NCBI GenBank assembly: GCA_030272155.1
Contig: CP126205.1
Location: forward strand, 1,414,501 to 1,478,500
Direction: 5' to 3'
From: Tetradesmus obliquus
Taxonomy: Eukaryota > Chlorophyta > Chlorophyceae > Sphaeropleales > Scenedesmaceae
Length of the DNA: 64,000 nt
Positions within the stretch are counted from its first letter, which is position 1; every line of letters begins with the position of its first letter. The position numbers and the translations under genes were made by a program. The notes under the pieces were generated by a model, which was given only the letters and a program-made list of their open reading frames with translations, had not been told where the DNA came from and did not search any database. Of this stretch, positions 30,600-42,503 are shown one piece after another.

Positions 30600-33500
30600 T
30601 CAGGCCTTGCGGCGCCTGCAGGCCTTCTTGTACCGCCTGCCTGCCTTGCTGCCTGGCTTCTCAGCTGCTGCAGCTGCCCCTGAATTGCCGCCAGTGCCTG
30701 CAGCTGCGCCCAGTGCCCCTGCTGCTGCTACTGCATTTTTTGCAACAGGAGGTTGCTGGGCAGCTACTGCAGCAGCTGCCACCAGCAATGCCTGCATGTC
30801 GCTGCTGCTCAAGCCTGCTGGCGATTTGCCAATGCCAGTGGTGCTGCACATCTGAGCTGCAAGCGCGCCGTCGCGCTGCTGGATTGGAAGCTTCATTAAA
30901 GCCACTGCGAAGCCCTGCAGTGACCCTGATCTGCCATCCAGCCATGCTGCAGCCTGCTGCAGCCCCTGCTGATGCTCCTCACTGAGCCCTGCTATCTTCA
31001 CCAGCTCTGCCCAGGACGTAAAGTCCATGCTGCTGCACATGCACTGCCAATCGCTGTTTCGCACACGCGCATTGCTGAGTGTGTGGTGCAGCAACTCCCC
31101 AAGCATCGCTGCATCCATGGCTGCAGCAGCAGGGCAGTGCCTCAGCAGCTTCTCCACACCAACAGCATCATGATGACTCAGCACTACCTCCAGCAAAGGC
31201 TTCAGCTCTGCTGCTAAGCTGATGCCGGCTGCTGCCTTGCTGCAGCACAGCTGCTGCACTGCAATGAAGTCCGGCTGCGTCCCTGTAGCAACATCCAAAG
31301 CTGCTTCGACTGCACGCTTGGCAGCTGCCTGCAGCAGCTGCTGCACGCCATCAGCGCCAATGCTTGCTGCTGCATCCCACTGACACAGCACAGGCAGGCC
31401 GCCACTGCTTGCTGCTGCGCCACTTGACAGGCTGAGCTTCCCCAGTGGGCGTGTCAAGCCATCACCCATATCTGCGCCGTCTAAGGCAGAATGGCCATCA
31501 GCTGCAGCTGCACCACCGCTTGTGGCCGCTGCGCTGCCGCTGCTGCTTGCTGCAGCAGGCCCTGACGCTGCTGCTGCTTCTGTGGATGCAGCTGGTGTGC
31601 TGTTGTTGCGGAACACAAACTGCTGCTGCCTGGGTACTGCGCTGCTGCAACTGCTTGCTAGCGTGCTTGCTGCTCCTGCAGCAGCAGCAGCAGTCACTGC
31701 GGCTCTAGACAGGTTTGCCAGGCTTGCAGGGCCGTCTGCCCTCTGCACTGCCACCATCATCAGCTGCACCAGCCTCTCCTTGCTAAGCTGTGCAGCTGCC
31801 GGCAGCAGCAGCAGTGCCTCCAGGTTGCTGCGCTGATCTGTCACTACTGCAAAGTGCAGCAGCAGCCACGCCACCTCCACATCTACTGCTGCAGCACATG
31901 GGTGCACGCAGAATGGCCGGCAGTTAGCGCCCTGCTGCAGCGCGAGCTGCAGCAGACCCACCAGCTTATTTTCTGGGCTGACACTGCCCCAAGCCCTGTG
32001 CCAGTTCAGCACCTCGTAGACAATGCCATGCCTGAACCACCGTGCTGCCGTCCGCAGCAGCTGCCCCAGCTCTTTTGCCCCTATTTTAGCTGCTGCTGGC
32101 TCCGCGAACAGGCACATGAAGCTAGCAGGGGAGTGCTGCAGCGCTGCCTGCAGCAGCGGCATCAGCGCGTGCCACTTGACACCAACCACCGATCTGTCTG
32201 CCAGGTATGTCACCATGCTGGGGCGATCTGCTTGCACTGCTGCGAGCAGCAGCCCATGCAGCAGCCAATAGCCTTCTCCTATCTGTGATGCTATGGGCGG
32301 TGCTGCTGCTTTGGAATCGAGCAAGACGCTCACACAGCTTTCATGCCCTGCCTTGACAGCTGGCATCATGGCAGCTTCCAGAGCAGCTGCCGTCACTTCA
32401 TGGAACGCAGGGCACCTGGCCAGCAGGCGCAGGCTGAACACATCTCCTGCCGCTGCTGCTACTTGCAGCAGCTCGGCCAGCCTTGCAGGCTCTATGGCTG
32501 TGATAGCTGAGACGCTGTTCCACAGCAGGGCCACGCTGCGCTTGTCGCCAGCCTTCAAAGCTGTCGCTAGCAGCCCTGCCGCTGCGTCTGGGGGCAGTTC
32601 CTCAAACACAGTCAGTGTGCTGAGGTGCCACAGCCGCAGCTCAGGCAGGTATGGATCTGGCTCTCTTGCTGCAAGCGGCACACCGGCATCAAGCTCCATT
32701 GCCCGCAGCAGCACCGGCAGCAGCTGCACTACTGCCAGGTTGTCATAGATCTCTAAATATCCTACCATCTCAGGCAGCACATCTGGCTTGTTTGGGCTGT
32801 GGCGCTCTACTGCTGTCTGCAGTAGTGCTAGGGCCTCATCCATGGGTAGGTCAGCAGGCAGGTCAGCTGCTTGGTCTGCATCTGCTTGTGGCAGGTGCAG
32901 CGCAAGTCCTACTGCTGCCGTTGCGGCAGCTGGGCTGCTGCTGTTGAAGGCGAGGTGCAGCAGGTCGTGCAGATCTTGACCCTGCAGTCGATAATAACAC
33001 ACAGCAGAGCAAACGAGATGCGTACAATGGAGAAGGTGTGAGGCTGCAGCCGGTACAGAAGTGCATCGTGAGCCATACATTACTGTGGCTGTCTGCAGGG
33101 GAGTTCCTCTACATGACCGATGCACATCTGCGCTGCAAATGTGGAGCAGCAAGATGCAGCAAAGGTAGAGTCTGACCATACAGGCTGCAGCGCTGCCATG
33201 CACACTGTGCAATGGTAAACATGCAAACTTTGGCACCTGTCATGGCTAGGCGGGTTTGGTCCCTCAGCAAGCTGTTATGATGTGGAGCTACCATGAATAT
33301 ACAGAGCGAATTACATACAAATGGTTTCCATCTCACCTGAATGACAGCACCTTCTGGTGTGATCCCCTCACACACAGCCCTGGCAACAGCTGGAACATCA
33401 CTTGCGCCGCCAGCAAGATGCTGCTGTGCTTCTATCCACACCTCCACGCCTGCAGGAAACATGGCAACACACGCGGCACAGTCTGATGAGCTGGGCATGC

Positions 33501-34275
33501 AGTAAATACACATTGATTCCAATATGGTGCTTGCAGGAAAGGCTAGCTGTAGCAGATCTGCACGTTTATGCTACACCAGCTGCAGCTGCCAGAAAGTCGA
33601 TGCTGACTCAAAACAGCTGTTCCTGCAAGCATTCCCGCAAGTGTTCCTGCAAGCGCCCAACACAGCAGCACTGCAAGCAGCGCAGCCGGCCATGTCCAGG
33701 AAATAAAAAGGGGTGCCTCACCTTCCACACGAGCCCGCGCTGCTGCACCGATAGCTGCGTAGGGCATGCGCACGCCGCTGCTGCTGAGCACCTGTGCCAG
33801 CCTGAGGGGCATGCGTGGGATGGCCAGCAGTCCTGCAGGAACGCTGGGGTGCTGCGCAAGCCCTGCTTCAGGCAGCTTCAGCAGCAGCCAGGTCACCATG
33901 GCAACAGCCCTTTCCTGCAGCTGAGGTGTCTGGGCCTGTGCTGCTTCTGCAGCAGCTGCCAGCAGCCAGTCAGGGGAGGGCTGTGTGCGCAGCAGCTGCA
34001 TCCAGGCAGAGCGCAGCAGCTTGCTGCTGGCGCACATGCGGCAGGCGTCCAGCAAGCTCCAAGCACCGGCTGCAAACAGCATAGATGCAGGTGAGCAACG
34101 AATCATGCAGTTGTGGACAGCCATCCTAACGCTGAGTGGCCACCAGCACCCATGTGGAGCTGACGCTGCCTCTGCTGAACAGTCAGGCATGACAATCACC
34201 TGCAAAGCCGACTTCTAACAGTTCATATATAGTATCTCGGTTTGTGCCTAAGGCACCATTCACAGACGCGTCCAT
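30600..34275 (-). CDS. Ankyrin-like helical-repeat protein, function unknown
   Basis: Four exons, 34200-34275, 33722-34069, 33337-33449 and 30600-32981, total 973 codons with intact phase. The start MDASVNGALGTNRDTIYELL is the first in-phase Met. The protein is almost all helical, Leu/Ala-rich, with repeating units of the form L-x-x-LL-x-x-A-x-x-x-x-x-x-S-x-x-x-LL, for example LLQVAAAAGDVFSLRLLARC, AVKAGHESCVSVLLDS and AVQADRPSMVTYLADR. These resemble degenerate ankyrin repeats. A Ser/Ala/Gln-rich linker (around 31500-31700) divides the repeat region from a second helical part. The C-terminus is basic (RRYKKACRRRKA), possibly for nuclear localisation or RNA binding. No enzymatic motif is seen. 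A scaffold role is the most that can be inferred. The introns lack the exon-edge copies seen in neighbouring genes. Confidence 0.8.
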
Positions 34276-35312
34276 GGTCGCTCCCAGACGAGTTGTTTGG
34301 GCTGTCCAATGTGCTGCTGTCCCTCCACTTTGCCTTTGCAGGAGAGTCAAACGATGGAAGAAATAGCGATCAATACCTATCAAAAACCTTTCGGTGTACT
34401 CTAGCCGCTGACGTCTTCTCCAGCGTTTGTAAGAGAGAGTGACAACGTTCAAACCCTGTTACGAGGCTGATGTGATCAGGCGCAGACTACAGCACATTTA
34501 CTCAATAAAATATTCTTTTATGATCGTACTTATGCAGTTGCGTGAGTGATAGACGTGCACGCGCAATTGGCAGCAATGATGGCAGTTTTGGGACGACCAG
34601 GCACATATTGAAACTGCAGCAGCACAGGCGAGAGCACGCTCTGCTGCAATGTTTTTACCAGATTCATTCATACAAGCTTTACCCGGACGATTAGAGGAAC
34701 GAAAATCGTCGGAGACTGTGGCCTTACATCGCGCCAAATAACACTGTTACACCTGGGTCTTCCGCCTCGAACTGCGCGGGTATCTTTGCCGCTGTGACAA
34801 CAAACGTGTGCCCAAAGGGTTTTGCGTCAAGATGAAAATTTGTATGAACTTTGAGCGCTCGAGGAGCCCGCATTGCAGAGCGTCGAGGGGTCGTAACAGT
34901 CCTTGAATACGTTGAAGCAGCCCGTCAGGGATGCCTGATAATGTTTAGAACAAGAAGCTGCAACAATTGGGCAAATCAAGACCCCTAGTCCCTCTTATTC
35001 GCCAGGTTCAATGGCCGAAGGTGTTTGAGGACACGGGTTTTGACTTTGCCAGAGGTAGCGTGCAGTTGTTTCACCGTAAAAACTCATTAAGAAGTCAGAC
35101 ATACGTTCTACAGAGTTAAGGTTGCGCCTCGATGCACATCACTGCCTGGTACACGCAGCTGTCCGGATTCTTTCGTGTGTTGGTTTTTGCGAGTGTGCAT
35201 TGCACGTGCATGCCTTGCATACGTTGTCTTGAAAGCTTTGATTTTCTTCCATAGTATTGTACCAGATTATGGTATTAAACACCTGGACTTTGACGAAGCT
35301 CTTTAATATCTT

Positions 35313-35348
35313 GCTAGCTGCAAGAACCAAATTTGGTTCTTGGCTAGC
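35313..35348. repeat. Inverted repeat with a perfect 22 bp core palindrome
   Basis: The core at 35321-35342 (arms CAAGAACCAAA / TTTGGTTCTTG) is a perfect palindrome with no loop. Flanking GCTAGC blocks at 35313-35318 and 35343-35348 extend the symmetry, offset by a two-base insertion on the left arm. Confidence 0.95.
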
Positions 35349-35446
35349 CATGTCAAGCCATGCCCTCGCACACAAACAAGGAAACGATCGTCCGGGATAC
35401 GGAGTCACCGACTCCCTAATTTAGCATAACAATACAAAGGGAAGTG

Positions 35447-35471
35447 TTACAATCAAGTAGGTGCGTTTACA
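35447..35471 (-). terminator. Candidate TGTAA poly(A) signals for the dynein gene
   Basis: Two TTACA motifs (35447-35451 and 35467-35471) read TGTAA in the transcript. They lie about 400-425 bp past the dynein stop codon at 35874-35876. Confidence 0.4.
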
Positions 35472-35873
35472 GGCCAGAATACGTTGGCACTGACACCAGC
35501 CAAAATGTTGCTATGGCCCCATCAACGTCATAAAAGCTTGAAGAGGGACAGGCCTGTGGCAACAAGCAATGGAGGCAGCCAACCATTACTTGCAATTGGC
35601 GGCTGCCGCTGCAGCCCGCCTTGCCCTGGCTCACGATGCTGTTGGAGCTTGCCCCTCAAGAAAGCCTTGCATGAACAGCACGGTGTATGCAATATGCAGC
35701 GCTGAAACGTGCACACAAGTTGCGCAGCACAGTCAGCCCATCTGCTTGGCTGCAACACAAGATGCATGTGTCATGAAAAGCCAAGGCATGCCTGGGCCTA
35801 ACTGCGCAGCCCCCACACAAATGCACCTGCCTACTAAACCAGAGACAAGCTACTAGCTGGGCAAACACCACGC

Positions 35874-38715
35874 TTAGTCGATGCTGCACAGCAGCGCTGC
35901 ACCACGCAGGATCCACTTCGACTTGTCATCCTCCGTGCGCAGCGCGAAGGAGGTGATGTAGTTGAAGCCCTTGCGGCTCTTCACGCGGTAGCAGGGCGCC
36001 TCGTAGATGCCGCCGCGCTTCTTGTCCTGCAGGCACGACACAACCGCAGCACAGCTCAACACACAGCTGGCAATGTCCTTTGGATAGTACATGCATGGCT
36101 GCACAAGTTGCAAACATGTACACAGCCCGAGGCAGCCTTGGCACTGCTGCTGACCACACAAAACCACCTCCACCTGCTCCTCCACAACGCAAGAGCCAGC
36201 TTCAGCCCTGCTTGCATGTTGAAAGAACAAAACTCTCCCTTTACAACGCACCTTGGCCAGCACGCCGCTGACGTACAGCACGGGCAGCGGGTGGTACAGC
36301 TTCTTGGGCTCCGGCTCCACCAGCTTGTTCTCGCGCCCGCTCCACGCGCAGCCGTCCAGGAAGAGGCCGTAGATGTACACGCCCTCAGCGGGGCTCTCCT
36401 TCAGCGACTCAAACTCCTGCAAGCACAGCAGCCACGCAGATATTGCATGGGATCAGCGGCATGAACGCAGGACCTGACCGCACACAGTCGGCCGCATGCT
36501 GAGCAACTCAGCGCACTACATATGGATTGCTGCCACAGGGACGCAGGATGCACCGTGTGTTGCATGCCAGCTGCATCCTGCAAGGCCGCATGTGTCAACC
36601 CTGCCAGCGCAGCTCACCTTGGGCGGGTGCGTCACTTCGCTGGTCATGACCACGTCATCCAGCGCCCACTTGTCGGCAGCGTGCTTGCGGTTCACCTCCT
36701 GCTTCATGGCGGTCAAGAAGCCCTGCAGCATGTGTACGCAGCCAGCAGCAGGCGTGCTCAGAGCCAATCTTCTTAGTACGCCAGCATTGTCTGCAGTTGC
36801 CAGCTCTATATGTTGTTACAGGCAGTGCGTACACAAACATTTCACACAACAGCAGTGCCTTGGATGTGTGCAAAACACAATCTGCTGCGCCGATCCAAGA
36901 GTTTAAGCCGCACCTGAGGGTTGAAGAAGCCTGTCAGCCAGTAGGCACGCGGCCGGCCCATGGTCAGCCAGCGCGCCAGCTGGTCCTGCCGCTGCAGCAG
37001 CCCGCTGAACCAGTTACCCAGCGTGGCAGCCTGCGCAGCAGACAAAACACACACAGCATTAGCCAATGATAGCATGAGCACGGGTCCAGTTCTATTTGGC
37101 TGCAAGCATAACAAGCATCTTTACGCCACCTCTTCCTGAACCATCAAAGTTCCTGCTAGGAAATGCGTTGACACAGGCCTGCAGCCAAATAGCCCCTGAC
37201 GCACCTCCCAGCTCTTCTTGAGCCACTCCACAGGGATGCGCGCCATGAACAGCGCGTCCAGGCTCTCAATCAGCGTGCCGCTCAGCGCGATCGTGCCCGC
37301 AATCGCCAGCCGCAGGTTTTGCAGCGTGGTGGTGGTGAGCTTGATCACGATGTTGAGCCGGTCGATCTCCTGGCGCAGGTGCACCGTCAGCGGCTGCGTG
37401 GGGCCGCCGGCCAGGCGCCGCAGCCGCTCACGCACCTCCTCCTTGTCAAACAGCGCGGGCGTCTGCAGGTGGTGGGCAGGGATTATGGGAGCAAGGATAG
37501 CAGCAGACAGTCACCTTGTTGTGTCCCACACTGCCAGCTGTGGTGGGTATCTAGCTAATTGACAACACCAAGTAGCAGCGATGTGTGCCATGTTGTGGCC
37601 TGCTGTAATTCACATCTGGCAGTCCGAGCTGCAGCGTCACCGCCCACATCACACAGCGGAGGTATGAGTGCCCAGCAAGGCAGAACACGTCTGACACGAC
37701 ATACAACTAGTATCTCATACACACGCACCTTTGAGAGCAGGTCTTCGCAGATCCTGTCAACCGTCTCCTCCCTGCTGAGCCCGCTGCTGCCGCCAGCTCC
37801 TTTAGGCATCGTATCCAGGATGGTGGCCATGCCCTCCTGCACCTGCAGCGTCCTGAAGGTCACGTCTGCATTAGGGTGCAGCCCGTATATCTCTGGGCTC
37901 TCCAGGCCCGGCAGGCATTCTACTGCTGCCCTGAAGGCGTCAACCTCGGTGGAGTCTGGCACTCTGTAGCTGAAGCCGCTGCGGTCGTCACGGTACAGCT
38001 CCATGCCCGGCTGCACAGCAGCAGCAGCAGCAGCAGCAGGTGCAGCAAACACAGGTGAAAATCAGGTTGGTTAGTGGGATGGGGCGTGCGTAGTGACATT
38101 CAGCAGCAATTGCAATGACAGTAACGGGCACACAGCTGTCACCCATGCAACCTTAGTGCACTCAGCCACTGATACGCATAGTCGGACACATGCAACAGCC
38201 GCCACTGCCCCAGCAATAAAGCCAGCAGCCTAGCCGCACCTGCAGCACGCCCTGGTGGAAGTACTTCTCCGCATACGTGTTCATGAGCAGCTGGTCAAAG
38301 TCGTCGGTGATGCGGCCGCCGTACTGGATGCAGCTGATCATGTAGCGCACAGTCTCCCAGGTGGGCTGCGGCGCTTTCTTTGCATCCATCTCAAGCAGGT
38401 GGTTCTGAGCAGCGGCAGCAGCAGCAGCAGGGGCGGCAGATTGAGACAGGCGCAGCGCGAGGATATAGGAAGCAAGGATAGCAGCGCTGTTGCAACATAC
38501 AGGCAGCAAGGGCGTTGTTTGAAACTATACAAGCACTGTGTCAATAGCAACAGCAGCAGCAACAGTTGCGCACCTGCAGGAACTGCGTGCATGCGCTGAG
38601 GTCGCTTGCATTGAACTCGTACGGCACGTTCCAGCCAATGGGGCCAAACTTGCGCCGCTCCTGCACCACGCTGTGCAGGAAGCACATCACGAACAGCAGC
38701 TGGCGCCATTCTTGC
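35874..38715 (-). other. Dynein C-terminal domain exons and stop
   Basis: Exons 38574-38715, 38241-38405, 37730-38011, 37203-37462, 36914-37030, 36618-36722, 36252-36416, 35874-36026. Landmarks are [56 protein letters not shown] and [20 protein letters not shown]. The protein ends [16 protein letters not shown] before TAA at 35874-35876. Confidence 0.92.
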
Positions 38716-41700
38716 CTGCAGGACAACGGGACACAACACCAGCAGCAGCACCAGCAAGCAGTCAGCACTGTCAAAGAAGCAGGCTGGATGTGGCTTCATG
38801 GCATAACAGGCACGTGTTATAAGCCAAGCAAACATGCACTATAGAATAAGGCAACATAGCTGCGCCTGGCATGTACGCAAACCACAAAGCACATCGCAGC
38901 GCACCTGCTGACTGCGTCCAGCATGTCCTGGTTGACCCACTGGTAGCTGGCGCGCAGGCCCGCCTTCATGCCCACCGGCGCCTCGTTGGTGATCTTGATG
39001 CCCATCTGCAGCAGCCCGATGGGGAACTGCGGGTGCGGCTCCGCAGTGACCCACAGCCTGCAGGCAAGCCAAGACAGCCAAGACACACACTTCAGTGCCA
39101 TTCTCACAACGCACGCTGTGTGTCAAGATGCTGGACGTCAAGTCAAGCATGCATAAGCATGTCCCAAAAGCTGGCCCGTGCAGCGCAACTGCCCTGTCTA
39201 CGCAAGATATCTCAAAGCACAACACCCTGCAGCCACAGTTCAAGCTAGCAAGCGAGCAGAGCAGCAAAACCCGCACCTGAAGTCCTCGTGCAGGTCCTCC
39301 GCCTTGCTCAAGTACTGCTCCACCTCTGTCAAATACGCCAGCCCCAGGTGTGTGTTCTGCAGCAGCACCCACTGGCCCTCTGCTGCCGCCGTGGCCATGT
39401 ACTTGCGCGCGATGATCTCCTGGCCCTGGCCCATGCTCACGCCCAGCGTCTTGATCTTTTTGCGCTTGGCCAGGTCCTCAATCAGCTTGGTGGGGTCAGA
39501 GCCTGCAGTGTGAAGATGCAGCAGCAGAAGCGTCAGATGCAGCAGCAGCAGCAAGCAGCAGCAGGAGTATAAGCCAGCAAGCGCAAGCAGGTCGGTTGCC
39601 CTATCCCGTATGTGCTTGCTTGTCAGATGCAGCTGCAAGCAAAACACTGCCTCCACGCCGGCGCACCTGCCGACAGCAGGCAGATCAGTGGGCACTTCTT
39701 GTGGCTCTCCGCCCAGGCCCGCTCCATGCTGAGCGGCACGCTCTCCACAAAGCGCTGCCCCAGTGCGTCCCCGATGTAGTCGGCAGCCGCCACCAGCGTG
39801 CGGTCTTCGCGGAAGGTCTTGACCACGCACATGCGCTCAAACTTGCTCAAACGGTCCTCATAGTCCGGCACCTGGAGGACGAGGTGCGTGTTGGGTGAAG
39901 CAGCCACGTGCACAACGATCACATGGATGAAGCAGTATGGTGCGCTCTTTTGTGGTAGATTGCACATGTCTCCTCAGCCTCACAATGCTTGGCATCTGAA
40001 TGTGGGCCTCCAGGCAGCACAACAGCATGATCTGCCTCTCCTGCAAGAAAGCAAGCTGCTGGGATCTGTCGACACTCCGCGCCCACCTTGGCCATCTCTG
40101 GCGCCTCCTGGTCATACCACTGCCGCCACAGCCCGTCATTCCTGAACACGCTGTCAGGGATGTCCCTGAAGGCGTCCATGTTGGACAGCGCCACGATGTT
40201 GAGCCACACGGCGTCAGGGATCCACTCCTTGGGCTTCTTGCGCACCTGTGCCGATAGCAGGAAAGCAAAACCTAAATAATGCAGCAAGCAGTTGTTGGCG
40301 CGGTACACACTGCGCTCTTCTGTCATGCAAGCTCCTCATATTGAGAAGCACCAGCAGCATCCGGACTGCAGTTTACGCTGTCAGTGCATCTGCAATACAT
40401 CACTTGCGCTGCATGCGCCAACACTCACCGAGGTGATGTCCAGCGCTCCGCCGCCCTTGAGCAGGATGTCCACGTCCTGCGGCTTCACCTTGCCGGCGCT
40501 GACCAGGATCTTGTTGGTCAGCATGAGCGCAAACAGCAGCTTGTGCCGCTCAAACAGGCCGCGCTGCAGGACACAAAAGCACAGCAGTGCGGCAGCAATG
40601 CAGTCACCACTTAGCTCAAATGTCAGATGAATCGTGAACTTGGCTGTTGCACGTGATGGTTTATGGCAATTTGCTGGGCCAGGCTGACTGTAGCTGGTTT
40701 GCAGAACCTCAGTGTAATCACCAGCTGCTGCGGTCCATGGGCCAGCCCAGATCAGGCAGCGCACCTGGATGTACAGGTAGATGTCGTACGTCATCTGCTC
40801 GATGATGTTGGCGATGCGCTTGCTGGGCAGGCTCGCCTTCTCGCTGTTGTCGATGCTGTGCTCGTACAGCTCGTTGAACTGCGCCAGGCTGGTCTGATAC
40901 ATGCAGTTGACCACTGCAAACTCAGCAATCAGGAAGTAGATGAGTGTGGCGCGGTGTGCAACCGGCCTGTACTCCTCGCAGGCCTCATTGATCTTCTTGT
41001 TGGTCTCGGATGCGTTGGCCAGCTTGTCTGAGACGTCCTGTGCAGTCTGCTTGGTGACTGCCAGCACATCAATCAGCTCAGTGTCGTCCAGCAGGTTGCC
41101 CTGGGAGTTGGACAGCCTGGCAGGAACAAAGCAGGCGCGCAGGCACAGGACATGGCATGTGTTAGCTGGACGTGCCATGATAGTAGCAGCAAGGATGGAG
41201 GCAGTCACACGGTAGCAGAGTAGTCACATCAACCGCAGCATATAGTTTGCGCTCCCCGACACGGATGGAAAATATAACATCCCGCATGTTATAACGCTGC
41301 CAGCAACTGGGCCCACCTGAACAGCAGGTCGTCCTCCAGCTGCTTGATCTTCTTCTTGTAGCTCTGCACCTCCTCCAGCAGCTGCTGGCGCTGCTCCTCC
41401 AGCTCGTGCTTCTCCTTGAGGATCAGCTTGCCCAGCAGCTGGTCTTCAAGGCCTGCAGCAGCAACAGCAGCAGCACACTTTGGTTTAGCCATGTTGCTGC
41501 CAAGCTGATTGTATGGAGTCTCATGTTCTGTCGATGCATTTGCTCCAAGCGCGAGCTAATCCATGAGTCAGCTGACGTATCTTGCCCAGGAGATTTTAAA
41601 GGTAGGTTTCAGAAGTATCAAGTGACGCACCTGCCATGGTGACGGTGAAGTCCACCACGGTGACCTTGGCGCACAGCTCGGGCGTGAAGTGCGGGTTGGG

Positions 41701-42465
41701 CAGGCGCGTGGTGCAGAACAGCTTGAAGCTGTCCGTGAAGTCCACCTGCGCACACACAACGCAAAGCAGAGCAGCGGACAGTTGGAATGCGCCCCAAGGC
41801 TGAAGACGAGCCTCTAGAAAGCCAAGAAACACAGAAGAGATTGCTGTCATGCTACCCAGCTGTGTAATTCTGTGACCGGGCTTCGTGCACAGATATTGGC
41901 TGCAACAGAGGAAGCATGCTACACTATCATAATCAAATCATTAATCAAGCCATAGTGATTACGTCATCGTGCCCACGCGCATCACACTGTGTCATTGAAC
42001 CAAGCAGCATGCGCGTACCTCCTTGTCTGCCAGCTGCAGCACCCAACTCTTGCCCTTCTTCACCAGCCGCCGCTCCAGCACAGGGTCCAGCACGGGGTCC
42101 AGCTCCTCCTCAATATTCTCCACCAGCAGTGGCTGCAGAATTGAAAAGTGGTTCAGCAAAATGGTAAGTTGGATCTGTGTATGGTGCCCTGATGTGTAGT
42201 GTGCAACACATGAACGAACGAGTCAAGCAGCAGCAGCCTGCCTTGGTATGCACGACAATCCTGATGAGCGATGCACAGGCATGCTGACTGACTGGCACAG
42301 CGTGTTGTTCATCACGTGCGCACCTTGCCGAAGGCCAGGCAGTCCTCCAGGTGGTTCCTGAACATCTTGTCGTTGAGCTGCGTGACCTTGAGCTGGTTAG
42401 CCTCCTCGCGGTTCATGATCCACAGCCGGCCCTGGCCCTGCGGGTCCACCAGCACAGGGTACCTG

Positions 42466-42503
<38 letters not shown>

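Larger units (their letters stand above)
34276..35873. other. Intergenic region, about 1.6 kb
   Basis: It holds the upstream region of the ankyrin-like gene (left) and the 3' flank of the dynein gene (right). It is visibly poorer in CAG/CTG triplets and richer in A and T than the surrounding DNA, and no frame shows a recognisable domain. It contains a long inverted repeat (35313-35348) and two candidate TGTAA signals for dynein. Confidence 0.5.

Noticed and set aside
28142-34275. One fused BTB-ankyrin gene spanning both minus-strand loci
   Set aside because: The BTB exon lies 3' of the stop codon of the ankyrin-like gene, each has its own TGTAA signal, and 1.4 kb of unlinked sequence separates them.
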